Below are positions 43,441 to 51,273 of a stretch of DNA of 64,000 nucleotides, in pieces. The notes below the pieces were generated by a model that did not search any database, was not told the origin of the DNA, and saw nothing but the letters and a program-made list of their open reading frames with translations. This DNA is from Scatosoma sp048465415 (lineage in GTDB: Bacteria > Bacillota > Clostridia > Christensenellales > Borkfalkiaceae): assembly GCA_048465415.1 (NCBI GenBank), contig DBFWLO010000015.1, forward strand, positions 62,001 to 126,000, read 5' to 3'. The stretch's first letter is position 1. Every line of letters starts with the position of its first letter. The translations under genes and the position numbers were made by a program.

Positions 43441-44433
43441 ATGTTAAAAAAATTACTAGGCAAGAAGACAAAGATAATAGCATTTTTTTTGTTTGTAGTG
43501 TGTACATCTATTTGTATTTTAAATCCATTTTCAAATTGTATAATGCGAGCGAAAGCCTTAGGGGAAATATACGAATCGATTTACTACTTGGATCTTGATG
43601 CGTCAGGATTTCAAGATGGAGAAATTGATGAATATTTATCTAATAGTGATGTGTCTGATGAATATATTGATTACGTTGATAATTATGTTGAGGAAACATA
43701 TAAAGAGTATATCCGTTTTGACGACTACAATTATGAATATTTGACGTTGGATATAGGGCATTTTGAGGAATTATACGGAGTGGGTTTTTTAAGTTGGAAT
43801 TTTGATATCACTGATTATTCGGAAGAAGAGGCGTTCGAGATTGCTACCTTACGAATGATTAATCGAAATATTTCTATTATGAATGAGCTGGTAGATGAAA
43901 AATTTGGATATATCAATGATGAGTATGAGTTGATTTTCTATATTGAAGATGAATATGTAGCACAATGGGAATTATGGGGAGTTAAAGTGAAATGGAACAA
44001 GGTAACTATGAATATGGATAGCGATGCCGCTATTGTTGTTGCGCTTGTTACGTTAGGGTTAAGGACTGTTTTTCATGGTTGGGATATGCGTAATACAATG
44101 ATAAGTCTGCAGGACGATGCTGTATTGGTTTCGGTTTTACAAGAAACTCTTTTAGTTATTCCTTCTGATATAGCTTCGGGGATTGCAGGACTCTTTACAG
44201 ATCCTGTTATAAGCATTTTGGCGAATGGATTATCTATTTTATTGACTATTGCAGGAAATTCTAGTATATTTATGAAAGTTATAACGTTGGCAATTTCAAT
44301 TGCTTTGCCTTCAATAGTGGATGGAGCATTGGTATTGTATAATGCTTGTAAATATGATAGAGGTGTTGAGGTGAAAGGATGTTGGATTCCAACTTGGAAA
44401 GATAAATGGGGAATATCGATTAAAAGTATTTAA
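43441..44433 (+). CDS. Secreted or membrane protein with an acidic half and a hydrophobic C-terminal half
   Basis: The 330-residue protein has a signal-like segment (residues ~10-32). An acidic, tyrosine-rich region follows (to ~155, with DEYLSNSDVSDEYIDYVDNYVEE-type stretches). The C-terminal half alternates hydrophobic helices (near 190-310) and ends in CKYDRGVEVKGCWIPTWKDKW, with two cysteines. No family is recognised. Its place between a protease and a small membrane protein fits a pore-forming or bacteriocin-like precursor with protease and immunity partners. This is only an inference. AGGAGAAAAGGT precedes the ATG. Confidence 0.6.
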   Translation: MLKKLLGKKTKIIAFFLFVVCTSICILNPFSNCIMRAKALGEIYESIYYLDLDASGFQDGEIDEYLSNSDVSDEYIDYVDNYVEETYKEYIRFDDYNYEYLTLDIGHFEELYGVGFLSWNFDITDYSEEEAFEIATLRMINRNISIMNELVDEKFGYINDEYELIFYIEDEYVAQWELWGVKVKWNKVTMNMDSDAAIVVALVTLGLRTVFHGWDMRNTMISLQDDAVLVSVLQETLLVIPSDIASGIAGLFTDPVISILANGLSILLTIAGNSSIFMKVITLAISIALPSIVDGALVLYNACKYDRGVEVKGCWIPTWKDKWGISIKSI

Positions 44434-44445
44434 TGATAATATACT

Positions 44446-44952
44446 ATGAAACTATTTTTTGATGTGTTGTTATATATTGATTGTTTGGTGTTGTTTTTTT
44501 TGCTGATTAAAGAATTAATGCGATTTCCTGTATGGGTGGAAAAAATTGATCTTCAAAGAAATAGAAAGAATAAGCCTTTGGAACGGTATATGGAAAATTC
44601 TTTTCTACGATTAGAAATAAGACTGATATTAACAGTTTTAATTGCTTTTTTTATTGCCCTACTTGCTTTTTTTCTTGGAAGGACACCGAAAAAGTTCGAA
44701 AATCCTGGATTTGTTTTTTTTATCCCCGTGTTATTATTATTAATCGGAACGGGGATAGGGGGAATTTTATTGGGCGAATATTTTAGTCGCGTCGCAAGAA
44801 AAAACAATATTTTTCAAAAGACAAATAGTTTTTCAACAGGGTATGTACGTTCGCGTTCGCAATTTGGGATAGGTCTCATTATTTCATTTTACTTTTTTTT
44901 AGTGGTTTTTTTTACTCTTACTAATTTATTTTTTATAATTGGCTTGATATAA
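44446..44952 (+). CDS. Four-helix membrane protein of the AT-rich cassette
   Basis: The 168-residue protein has about four membrane helices (residues ~3-23, 57-77, 90-112, 145-167) with short charged loops. No known family is seen. It starts 12 bases after the preceding gene without a strong ribosome site, so it may be translated by coupling. By position it could be an immunity or accessory protein for the secreted product at 43441. Confidence 0.6.
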   Translation: MKLFFDVLLYIDCLVLFFLLIKELMRFPVWVEKIDLQRNRKNKPLERYMENSFLRLEIRLILTVLIAFFIALLAFFLGRTPKKFENPGFVFFIPVLLLLIGTGIGGILLGEYFSRVARKNNIFQKTNSFSTGYVRSRSQFGIGLIISFYFFLVVFFTLTNLFFIIGLI

Positions 44953-44995
44953 TTATGGACTGTATAAAAGCCTTATTTGTACATCTATAAATTTA

Positions 44996-45029
44996 ATATC
45001 AAGACTAGCGCACACCTTACACTCATTTG
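44996..45029. repeat. 34-base direct repeat, right copy
   Basis: Identical to 41824-41857. Together the copies bracket about 3.1 kb that is clearly richer in A and T than the rest of the island. Confidence 0.95.
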
Positions 45030-45041
45030 ACTTTTTTGGCA

Positions 45042-45068
45042 ATAAAAAAGGGAGGCAAAAAGCCTCCC
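45042..45068 (-). terminator. Terminator of the minus-strand island module
   Basis: On the minus strand GGGAGGC, a 5-base loop and GCCTCCC are followed by TTTTTTATT. It ends the long leftward array that begins near 52243. Confidence 0.88.
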
Positions 45069-45092
45069 TGAAAGATAAAATAGGATGAAAAA

Positions 45093-45326
45093 TTACAATC
45101 TGTTTTTACGTCCGTCAAAATCTATAATTGCGTTACGAATGTCGTAAAAATAATGTCCCCAAGCCTACGTATAGTTGCCGTTGTTTTCCCGTGAAACATC
45201 GCGGACGGTAATAAATAACCCGTTTTCATGGTCGATAATCAACGCGACGTTGCCGCGTTCGTTTTCTACAAAACAAAGGCAAGTAAGCAGCATGGTTTCG
45301 TTCTGAAAGGTAAATCCTGATTTCAT
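45093..45326 (-). pseudogene. Small conserved island protein interrupted by an in-frame TAG
   Basis: From ATG 45326, with AAAGGAG in front, the frame reads MKSGFTFQNETMLLTCLCFV and reaches TAG at 45167-45165 (codon 54). The same frame continues AWGHYFYDIRNAIIDFDGRK to a TAA at 45093. The sense of the residues on both sides of the TAG argues for a single 77-residue protein hit by a nonsense change (CAG or GAG to TAG). Stop-codon read-through is a less likely alternative. Function is unknown. Confidence 0.65.
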
Positions 45327-45338
45327 GATAAATCTCCT

Positions 45339-46169
45339 TTATGCGTAATTTTCAAATTGTCTGAAGCGCATATATTGCATAATAAACGCAGGTGTTTTCC
45401 AAACGCTCCACGTTTCGCGCGTCAATGTGTTCTGATGCCGAACAATAGCGGGGACGCCCGCAAGGGATAATTGCAAATATGTCATGTGAACGCAGTTAAT
45501 ATCAATATCCTCGCAGACGACAAAACAGTTATGGGCATAATTGAAACGGTAGTCGTTTTGTAATACGTCCATGGCGGCTATCACCATTCCGCCGCCTCCG
45601 CAACAGGGTTCATTGATCGTCAAAATTTCGTCGTTGTCCTGCTTGTCCTTTATAATGGACTCGTCTAGCGTTACTTTTGCCATGAATTTAGAAATGTGAT
45701 ACGGCGTAAAAAACTGTCCTGACTGTTTGTTGCCCATATCGGAGCGCATATACAATTCGCCCAGCCAGTCGTTAAATTCCCCGTCGTCATAAACGACTGA
45801 CGTTAGTAACGCATATATTTTCCCGAAAGTTTCCGCCATAATTTCGCGTTCTTGGGGCTGATAGGTATTCATGATTTGCTTATAGCGTTCTTCGCGCTGT
45901 TTTGCTTGGGGATAATCGAATTGATTGGAAATAGCAATCGCACCGCATTCGAACGTGTCCGTTAAAAACTTTTTAGGGCTTATTCTATAACTTGCTTTAT
46001 TGATTAATTTTAAGATTTCGTCCACTTTCGGGATTTTATACGGACAGCGGTTTACAGGCTCTTTAATAACGTTTTCGCCCCCGTTGTTGGCGGGAGCGAA
46101 AGAAGCGTTTTGAATATTGGCGTGTTCGAGAGTAAAATCGAAAAAGAAAAATTGTTTGTCGGGCAGCAT
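45339..46169 (-). CDS. N6-adenine DNA methylase-like protein (HsdM type), short
   Basis: The 276-residue protein has the helical N-terminus and SAM-binding part of HsdM-type methylases: GQFFTPYHISKFMAKVTL, then motif I in TINEPCCGGGGMVIAA, then an acidic strand FVVCEDIDINCVHMTYLQ. It ends before any NPPY/F catalytic motif, so it may bind SAM without methylating, or it may be a shortened form common in conjugative elements. It lies three bases after the next upstream gene in a tight array. Confidence 0.8.
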   Translation of the reverse strand: MLPDKQFFFFDFTLEHANIQNASFAPANNGGENVIKEPVNRCPYKIPKVDEILKLINKASYRISPKKFLTDTFECGAIAISNQFDYPQAKQREERYKQIMNTYQPQEREIMAETFGKIYALLTSVVYDDGEFNDWLGELYMRSDMGNKQSGQFFTPYHISKFMAKVTLDESIIKDKQDNDEILTINEPCCGGGGMVIAAMDVLQNDYRFNYAHNCFVVCEDIDINCVHMTYLQLSLAGVPAIVRHQNTLTRETWSVWKTPAFIMQYMRFRQFENYA

Positions 46170-46171
46170 CG

Positions 46172-46411
46172 TTAAGCCTCCGTTTTGATAAAGTCATGAA
46201 AAAAACACCTATATCCGTGGAAACGGATATAGGCGTCGTCGTTGGAATAATGGATTTTTAATTTGTGATAATGTTTCGGAGCATTCCATGCGCCTGAAAC
46301 GCAGTATAGATAATCGTTGATACCATATTCGATATGCTTTACTTCCAGCCCATTGAAGCCGCTGAAATACGCGAAAGTGGGATTTGAAATACAGATTTCT
46401 TTCTTCGTCAT
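46172..46411 (-). CDS. Small island protein of unknown function (79 residues)
   Basis: The start is ATG 46411, which overlaps the upstream stop by four bases and has AAGGCG in front. The protein, starting MTKKEICISNPTFAYFSGFN, ends in an aromatic/His-rich RFHGYRCFFHDFIK. No family is recognised. It belongs to the same translationally coupled array as its neighbours. Confidence 0.65.
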   Translation of the reverse strand: MTKKEICISNPTFAYFSGFNGLEVKHIEYGINDYLYCVSGAWNAPKHYHKLKIHYSNDDAYIRFHGYRCFFHDFIKTEA

Positions 46412-46710
46412 TTGTTCGCCTTCTTGTCGGGGATATATCGTTTTCCGTTGACTTTGATAATTCCGTTTTGAATAATGGGTTGACCTTTGCCGCAAGCGCG
46501 CAAAATGATATGTTCTGTATCTTCCTCAACGCAGGGCAGATCGCCGTCGAGGAATTTTTCGTTCGTAGCGACTTCGATTATCTTAAAACCTTTGGTAAGC
46601 AAAAACGAGCTGAATTTCCACAGCTTATCGAATTTGCCGAAGCTGTCCATGATAGCCGATATATTCTCGGTCGGATGATATGCGGTAATTCTGAAATATT
46701 GAGTAGCCAT
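46408..46710 (-). CDS. Small island protein of unknown function (100 residues)
   Basis: This begins MATQYFRITAYHPTENISAI and ends NGKRYIPDKKANK. A ferredoxin-like alpha/beta pattern is possible, with strand, helix (DSFGKFDKLWKFSSFLL) and strand (FKIIEVA). GGAGGTAAATTTAT precedes the ATG. The stop overlaps the start of the following gene by four bases. Proteins like it occur next to PcfJ in integrative elements. Confidence 0.65.
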   Translation of the reverse strand: MATQYFRITAYHPTENISAIMDSFGKFDKLWKFSSFLLTKGFKIIEVATNEKFLDGDLPCVEEDTEHIILRACGKGQPIIQNGIIKVNGKRYIPDKKANK

Positions 46711-46723
46711 ATAAATTTACCTC

Positions 46724-48046
46724 CTATGCAGCTTGTTGAATCTTTTTGAGTTGCTTGTTGGCGTAAGGGAGCCATTTTTTATAAACGTAATTTTTAACGT
46801 TTTGTGTGGGGGGATTATCTTCATAGCCGTAACATTGTAAGATAGTGTTTGTGCTTGGTGAATACTCTATTGTTACGAATGGAATGTCGGGCTTCTCTCG
46901 GCTTCGGATAAAGAAAATAAGCGATTCCTCACGTATCATTTTTTGATCGTAATTCATCTTTCCCACGCAATGCTTTAGAAATATGCCTTCGCGTATCAGG
47001 TCGGCGGGAGAGCGGGGGAGAAGAATAAGAAACGCATTCTTTTTATCGTATTGCAAAGGCAGGTATTTTTGGGCGATTTTCGAGAATTTTTTATATAATT
47101 CCTTGCGTTTAGGAGCGTCCTCTAATGCCTGTGCGGTGGCGTACTGATCAATGCGGATATCATGCCAGCGTTTGAAATCATGCGGAAAACAGTTTTTCGG
47201 TAAGGTCAAGTCAAGCTTTAGGTAATGGCACGCTTTGAAATAATCTATATAACTGTTCATGCTGATTTGTTTGGTTTTTACATAGTTGAAAATTTCATTA
47301 TATTTTTCGCCTGCTTCGGCTTTGAATGTATCGAAACTTCCGTGTTTATCTTTGATTAACAATTCTTCTATGACTTGCTCTTTTTCAATCGGGGATTGAT
47401 TGCGGTATGCGCGTAATATCGCCGTTATATAGATGTGTTTGCTAAGCAATGTTTGCCTGTGTCTTATAAGCCATTTACAAAACCCTTTATCCTTGCCGAT
47501 TTTGCGTAAAATCGTTACCCGTTCAGCATATTGATGTAAGCCGAGCTTTAAGAGATATTCCGTTTGCGGGTACTTCTCGTAAATCCGTAAGTAACGGAAA
47601 ATATCTGTGCCTTGATAGAGCTGATAGGCGCTGTATCGGTATTCGGGAAGCTTTGCAATAATCTCGATGTTAATAATGGGTGCCGAAGGATTAAAATATT
47701 TGTCGTCCGTCCAGCCCCAGTCTGAATATTCATACCATTTTGGATAGGTCTGCAAGCCCTGTTCGTACCAGCCGACCATAAAGCCCATAGATGAATAAGA
47801 ACAGTATTCCATATCTTTGACATAACATTTTTCTGTATGGATGCCGTGAACGGCGACTTGCTTACAATACCATTTCTTATAATAGTTCCGAACGGCTACG
47901 GTTACTTTTACGAGTTCCTTATGCCAGACGGCAAGGTAGGCATAGAAACGAAAGTGTCCTTTTTGTTGAGGACAAAGTTGTTTATCCTTACGTTTAATTT
48001 TTTCAAGGATGTATTTAGGAATAGGTTTAATATCTTTATCTGTCAT
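46724..48046 (-). CDS. PcfJ-like protein
   Basis: The 440-residue protein has the PcfJ domain in its last third. This is seen from LIREGIFLKHCVGKMNYDQK, then ESLIFFIRSREKPDIPFVTIE and ILQCYGYEDN. The N-terminus has Cys/Trp-rich repeats (KWYCKQVAVHG, CYVKDMEYCS). PcfJ is encoded in pheromone plasmids and many integrative elements next to PcfK; its role is not known. ATG 48046 follows GAGGTGAT; a GTG nine bases earlier is possible. PcfK and a MutS-like piece lie directly upstream, the usual context. Confidence 0.88.
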   Translation of the reverse strand: MTDKDIKPIPKYILEKIKRKDKQLCPQQKGHFRFYAYLAVWHKELVKVTVAVRNYYKKWYCKQVAVHGIHTEKCYVKDMEYCSYSSMGFMVGWYEQGLQTYPKWYEYSDWGWTDDKYFNPSAPIINIEIIAKLPEYRYSAYQLYQGTDIFRYLRIYEKYPQTEYLLKLGLHQYAERVTILRKIGKDKGFCKWLIRHRQTLLSKHIYITAILRAYRNQSPIEKEQVIEELLIKDKHGSFDTFKAEAGEKYNEIFNYVKTKQISMNSYIDYFKACHYLKLDLTLPKNCFPHDFKRWHDIRIDQYATAQALEDAPKRKELYKKFSKIAQKYLPLQYDKKNAFLILLPRSPADLIREGIFLKHCVGKMNYDQKMIREESLIFFIRSREKPDIPFVTIEYSPSTNTILQCYGYEDNPPTQNVKNYVYKKWLPYANKQLKKIQQAA

Positions 48047-48056
48047 TTTTATCACC

Positions 48057-48464
48057 TCATTGTAAATCTAATTCGTCGCCGAAAATCTCGTAGAGCTTTG
48101 CCAAAGCGTCGGGATCAAAGGCTTTCATAGCGTCTATTTCGTTTTGCAAATCGTCTTCGGGTTCGTCATCTGATAAGGTATCGTCTGCGGGAATAGGAGG
48201 GATAACTTCGCCTGTTTCTGTGTCAAAATCAGGCTGTTCGGGCTGTTGAATACGTATTTCGTCTAAATTCTCAACGATGGCAAGTTTATAACCTTTTGCA
48301 ATTAGTTTTGAAATATAAACGTCTACGGCGTGAACGGGAAAGCCGACCATAGGTACGCGAGATTCAAGACCGCAATCCCGTCCTGTCAACGTCAAATCTA
48401 CTTCTTCGGCAATTTTAACGGCGTTTTCACCTAAAATTTCATAAAAATCGCCGTGCCGCCACAT
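48057..48464 (-). pseudogene. MutS domain I-like part of a split PcfK-MutS-I protein
   Basis: The frame opens with MWRHGDFYEILGENAVKIAE, then LTLTGRDCGLESRVPM and GFPVHAVDVYISKL, which is the mismatch-recognition domain I of MutS. The line normally preceding it in MutS, YMKLQAQYPDTV, is encoded at the end of the neighbouring PcfK frame. The two frames overlap by 34 bases with a -1 shift near 48464. This is best explained by a one-base deletion in a single PcfK/MutS-I gene. An acidic tail follows. It may still be translated separately from ATG 48464, though no ribosome site stands out. Confidence 0.7.
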
Positions 48465-49117
48465 ACCGTGTCAGGGTATTGGGCTTGAAGTTTCATATAT
48501 CGCTGATAGAACGGAGAGCTTTGCGGGGGGATAGCGGAAACGGCGTTTGGCAATACCTTTGCGGGGAAGGAGGCAGGTTGTGGTTCTTCGGGCAAGTTTT
48601 CTTTCGTTTCGGGTAACGGCTCAATTTCGTCTTCCGTTTCTTCGGTTTCGTCCTCGGTTTCTTCGTCGCTGTCCGTTTCGGTGTCGTCGCTTTTTTGCTC
48701 CATCATTTCAAAAATGGACATTTGCGGTTTTGGTTTTTGTACGGGCGGAATAGGCGAAACGGCGGGGGCAGGGCTGCGTGTAACGCTGTGTTGTACGGGT
48801 TTATATTCCGTGCCGTCCTCATTATACAGCGTACCTTCGATACTTGTTTCTTCGAAATAGTGGATAGCCCAGCCGTAAACGGTAGAATCTTCTATGCACG
48901 TACTTTTCGCACTCTTTTCCGCTTTTTTGCGAGCCTCCTCGCAGGCGAATTTCATAAATCCGTCGAGGTCTTTTTTATTAATAACCGTCTTGCCGTCTTT
49001 TTGGATTTTTACTCCGCGATTGATTTTGTCCGCAAGCGTTTCGCTTGCGGACTTTTCTAAATATTCTTTAACGGATCGTTGTTCGGGCGTTTTTGCTGCA
49101 AGATTTAAGATGGGCAT
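48431..49117 (-). CDS. PcfK-like protein (N-terminal part of the split gene)
   Basis: The 228-residue product has the PcfK core in its first ~110 residues: VKEYLEKSASETLADKINRG, FMKFACEEARKKAEKS and STVYGWAIHYFEETSI. A Pro/Glu-rich linker follows, then the beginning of a MutS domain I cut off by the frameshift. PcfK relatives accompany PcfJ in mobile elements. One subset, AcrIIA9, inhibits Cas9; whether this one does is unknown. It starts at ATG 49117, right after the next upstream gene. Confidence 0.82.
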   Translation of the reverse strand: MPILNLAAKTPEQRSVKEYLEKSASETLADKINRGVKIQKDGKTVINKKDLDGFMKFACEEARKKAEKSAKSTCIEDSTVYGWAIHYFEETSIEGTLYNEDGTEYKPVQHSVTRSPAPAVSPIPPVQKPKPQMSIFEMMEQKSDDTETDSDEETEDETEETEDEIEPLPETKENLPEEPQPASFPAKVLPNAVSAIPPQSSPFYQRYMKLQAQYPDTVCGGTAIFMKF

Positions 49118-49118
49118 A

Positions 49119-49556
49119 TTAGTATTCCTCCGCTTTTTTGAGATAGGCTTTTAATGCTTTCTTTAAGCCGTGTAATAGACGTTTATCCGCGTTTATCTGA
49201 TTGACTGTCAGATCGAGCGCATCAAACGTTTCTTCTAAATCGTGGGTGATGCAGTATTCATGATTGGCAAGCTCGGAAAGGAACATATCGTAAATAAATC
49301 CGTCGCCCGTTTTATCCGCCGCGATTGCGTCGGACATTTCTTTTTCAAAGCGATTAAGCATTTCATGAAAGGCGGTGTGGTCGATTTTACGGATATAGCA
49401 GCCTCCGCCGATAGAGTAAATTTTATCGGTATCGTTTACGCTCAAGCCCCATTTTTGCATCATTTCTTCGAATTGCTTGTTGCTGAAACACGCGCCCAAA
49501 GGAAACGCGTTCATTTCTTTTTGTTGGCGGTTTTTAAGTTCTTCGTATTTGTTCAT
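49119..49556 (-). CDS. Conserved-looking island protein (145 residues)
   Basis: This starts MNKYEELKNRQQKEMNAFPL and continues FSNKQFEEMMQKWGLSVND, then a beta part GGGCYIRKIDHTAFHEML and a helical end rich in Lys. AAGGAGAAAAAGAC lies before the ATG. Similar proteins are common beside PcfK in Firmicutes integrative elements; the function is not known. No membrane segments or signal. Confidence 0.7.
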   Translation of the reverse strand: MNKYEELKNRQQKEMNAFPLGACFSNKQFEEMMQKWGLSVNDTDKIYSIGGGCYIRKIDHTAFHEMLNRFEKEMSDAIAADKTGDGFIYDMFLSELANHEYCITHDLEETFDALDLTVNQINADKRLLHGLKKALKAYLKKAEEY

Positions 49557-49574
49557 GTCTTTTTCTCCTTGAAA

Positions 49575-49712
49575 TTAAAGTTCTTCTTCGAGGAATTCTA
49601 AAAATTCTTCGGTCAAAAGCCTATTGCCGTAATAATTTGTAAAGAGCCGTGCGACAGTTTCGCCGTCTAATTGGATAAGCTGATTCCAGATTGTTGTTTG
49701 TAATTCTGACAT
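49575..49712 (-). CDS. 45-residue helical island protein
   Basis: The small ORF reads MSELQTTIWNQLIQLDGETV, then ARLFTNYYGNRLLTEEFLEF and LEEEL. A full AGGAGG stands eight bases before the ATG, which makes translation likely despite the size. It is acidic and helical. It lies between two small genes of the same array. Function is unknown. Confidence 0.65.
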   Translation of the reverse strand: MSELQTTIWNQLIQLDGETVARLFTNYYGNRLLTEEFLEFLEEEL

Positions 49713-49730
49713 AGGTAAATCCTCCTGAAT

Positions 49731-49928
49731 TTAGTGTTCTATTTTCCCGTAAACGTCGTCTGCGTAATATTCGCAAACGAACCAATTAAAAATCGCGGTG
49801 CATTTCACACCGCGATATTCTATAATATAGTAGGGCTGACGAGTATCGTCGATTTTTTCAAGGACGGTGATTTCGTCCATTTGTCCTTGAAGTGAGTTGA
49901 TATGAGCTTGCGTGGTAAACGGTTTCAT
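49731..49928 (-). CDS. 65-residue island protein
   Basis: From ATG 49928, after AAGGAGGAGAAAAAT, it begins MKPFTTQAHINSLQGQMDEI and ends FNWFVCEYYADDVYGKIEH, a small beta-rich domain. A longer in-frame extension upstream overlaps the next gene and lacks a ribosome site. No family is recognised. Confidence 0.65.
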   Translation of the reverse strand: MKPFTTQAHINSLQGQMDEITVLEKIDDTRQPYYIIEYRGVKCTAIFNWFVCEYYADDVYGKIEH

Positions 49929-49941
49929 ATTTTTCTCCTCC

Positions 49942-50355
49942 TTATGAAAATCTTCTAATACCGCCGCCGAAACTTTGCACGCCGATTGTGTCAAACTCGC
50001 TGCACCATTCGTCGGTTTTGTTCCACACGTATGCGTACGCATAATGTTTGTTGCCTTCGGTTTGTAAAAGCGTGTCCCATTCTTCTTCATAGTCGGTAAC
50101 GATCAAGAAAGAGTAACATTCACCAAATGAGGTAAATTCATGGGTGATCGCATATACCGTACAGTTATACGCTTTTTCTATCTCTTTCAGTTGCTTCTCG
50201 ATTGCGGGTTTCTGATATACCCAATATCCGCCGAAGCGTTCAAAGTAACAAACGTAATCGTTGTCGCGGAAACCGTCGATATACGGTTCATAGACGTCTA
50301 ATTTTTTTAACAGCTCGATTGCCTTTTCTTTTTTCAGTTCTTTCGTGATATTCAT
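49942..50355 (-). CDS. 137-residue island protein
   Basis: The start is ATG 50355 (after GGAGGTACAATA), sharing one base with the stop of the Cys-rich gene upstream. It begins MNITKELKKEKAIELLKKLD and has an alpha/beta core with YVCYFERFGGYWVYQ, TVYAITHEF and YSFLIVTDYEEEW, ending YVWNKTDEWCSEFDTIG. It resembles the small cytoplasmic proteins that ride on conjugative elements. Function is unknown. Confidence 0.68.
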   Translation of the reverse strand: MNITKELKKEKAIELLKKLDVYEPYIDGFRDNDYVCYFERFGGYWVYQKPAIEKQLKEIEKAYNCTVYAITHEFTSFGECYSFLIVTDYEEEWDTLLQTEGNKHYAYAYVWNKTDEWCSEFDTIGVQSFGGGIRRFS

Positions 50356-50531
50356 TATTGTACCTCCGTTTTTTCTGTTTGTTTTTTGCACTTAAAATCT
50401 GGATTGTTCTCGCAAATTGTGATGTCGCAGTTTTTGCAATCGCCGTTACAGAGATTCGCTCTGTCGCAATAATCATAATGCGGACAATTTAGACACTGTT
50501 TTTTGCTTCTGCTTTTACATATAGAAATCAT
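50355..50531 (-). CDS. 58-residue cysteine-rich protein
   Basis: This reads MISICKSRSKKQCLNCPHYD, then YCDRANLCNGDCKNCDITIC and ENNPDFKCKKQTEKTEVQ. It has nine Cys in 58 residues, with CxxC pairs that could bind zinc or an iron-sulphur cluster. AGGAGGTTTTAT precedes the ATG, and its TAA overlaps the next ATG (TAATG), showing coupling to the 137-residue gene. No family is recognised. Confidence 0.62.
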   Translation of the reverse strand: MISICKSRSKKQCLNCPHYDYCDRANLCNGDCKNCDITICENNPDFKCKKQTEKTEVQ

Positions 50532-50543
50532 GATAAAACCTCC

Positions 50544-50780
50544 TTATGCCGCTACCGAGCAGTGGTCTAATATCAGTCGTCTGATTGACAGATATTCGTA
50601 ATAGTCGTCAACCGTAACGTTGACTTCTTTGTACTCGTAATCAACGTCATAGTCGATACATTTACAAAGGAATTTTTCGATAAATTCCAAAGCTTTCTCA
50701 ACCGCGAAGATATCTTCGAGGTGAAAAACGGTAACGATTAAATTACCTAATGAGTTGTTGGATACGTAATCGATTTTCAT
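50544..50780 (-). CDS. 78-residue acidic island protein
   Basis: This begins MKIDYVSNNSLGNLIVTVFH and has a helix FAVEKALEFIEKFLCKC and a strongly acidic stretch IDYDVDYEYKEVNVTVDDYY. AGGAGGT lies before the ATG, and just upstream of that is the first copy of the long hairpin element. Function is unknown. Confidence 0.62.
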   Translation of the reverse strand: MKIDYVSNNSLGNLIVTVFHLEDIFAVEKALEFIEKFLCKCIDYDVDYEYKEVNVTVDDYYEYLSIRRLILDHCSVAA

Positions 50781-50804
50781 AGCTGAAAACCTCCTGATAT
50801 ATTT

Positions 50805-50999
50805 TATTTTGCCTTTCGGCAGGGGCGCAGGAGCATGGTTCGGTGCTTTGCGCGGTCCATAGACACAAGGCTTGCAAAGGTCAACGAAAGAGGAGAAAAT
50901 TTTGCTTTAGAAGAAAGGCAATAGAGGATATAAGCAAAAATTTCTCCCGTTGACGTTTGCGAGAACCATGCTACAATCGCCACAACGAAAGGAAAAATA
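50805..50999 (-). ncRNA. Long hairpin element, copy 1 (candidate structured RNA)
   Basis: Nested complementary arms enclose about 195 bases: CCTTTCG (50812-50818) with CGAAAGG (50986-50992), GCATGGTTC (50833-50841) with GAACCATGC (50963-50971), and an inner long arm (GTCAACG...GAGAAAATTTTGC with its near-complement). Between the first two stems are two 14-base strings, GCAGGGGCGCAGGA and TACAATCGCCACAA, that are identical in copy 2. The stems themselves differ from copy 2 by paired changes. It sits directly upstream of the gene at 50544, so the minus strand is the likelier RNA strand. The type is not recognised. Confidence 0.7.
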
Positions 51000-51009
51000 T
51001 ATCGGGAAG

Positions 51010-51261
51010 TCAAAACGGGTTTTGATGCCAGATTCCCGCTAATACCTGTTGTAAAGTGATAGGGCGTATTTCCCATGACGGATTCCTTAATAAATGCTCG
51101 TCGTCGTGAGAATAAATCGGCGGATAGGAGAAATAGTGTTGCCGCATTTCTACGGCGTCTTGATAGGTAAACGTTAAAAAATGGTCGTGAAAAATTCGGC
51201 TGCCGTTTTCACGATAGCCGACTCGGTATCCGTAAGGGTTATTGGGGGTGATTTTTTTCAT
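51010..51261 (-). CDS. 83-residue island protein
   Basis: This starts MKKITPNNPYGYRVGYREN and has FHDHFLTFTYQDAVEMRQHY, a pattern common in small proteins of integrative elements (a strand, then a helix beginning after FxxxxDA). A weak AAGG is present before the ATG. It follows the 102-residue gene by 12 bases. Confidence 0.6.
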   Translation of the reverse strand: MKKITPNNPYGYRVGYRENGSRIFHDHFLTFTYQDAVEMRQHYFSYPPIYSHDDEHLLRNPSWEIRPITLQQVLAGIWHQNPF

Positions 51262-51273
51262 ACGCGCATAACC

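Noticed and set aside
45339..46169. A working type I restriction methylase
   Set aside because: The protein ends before an NPPY/F motif and no hsdS or hsdR is present, so it was called methylase-like only.
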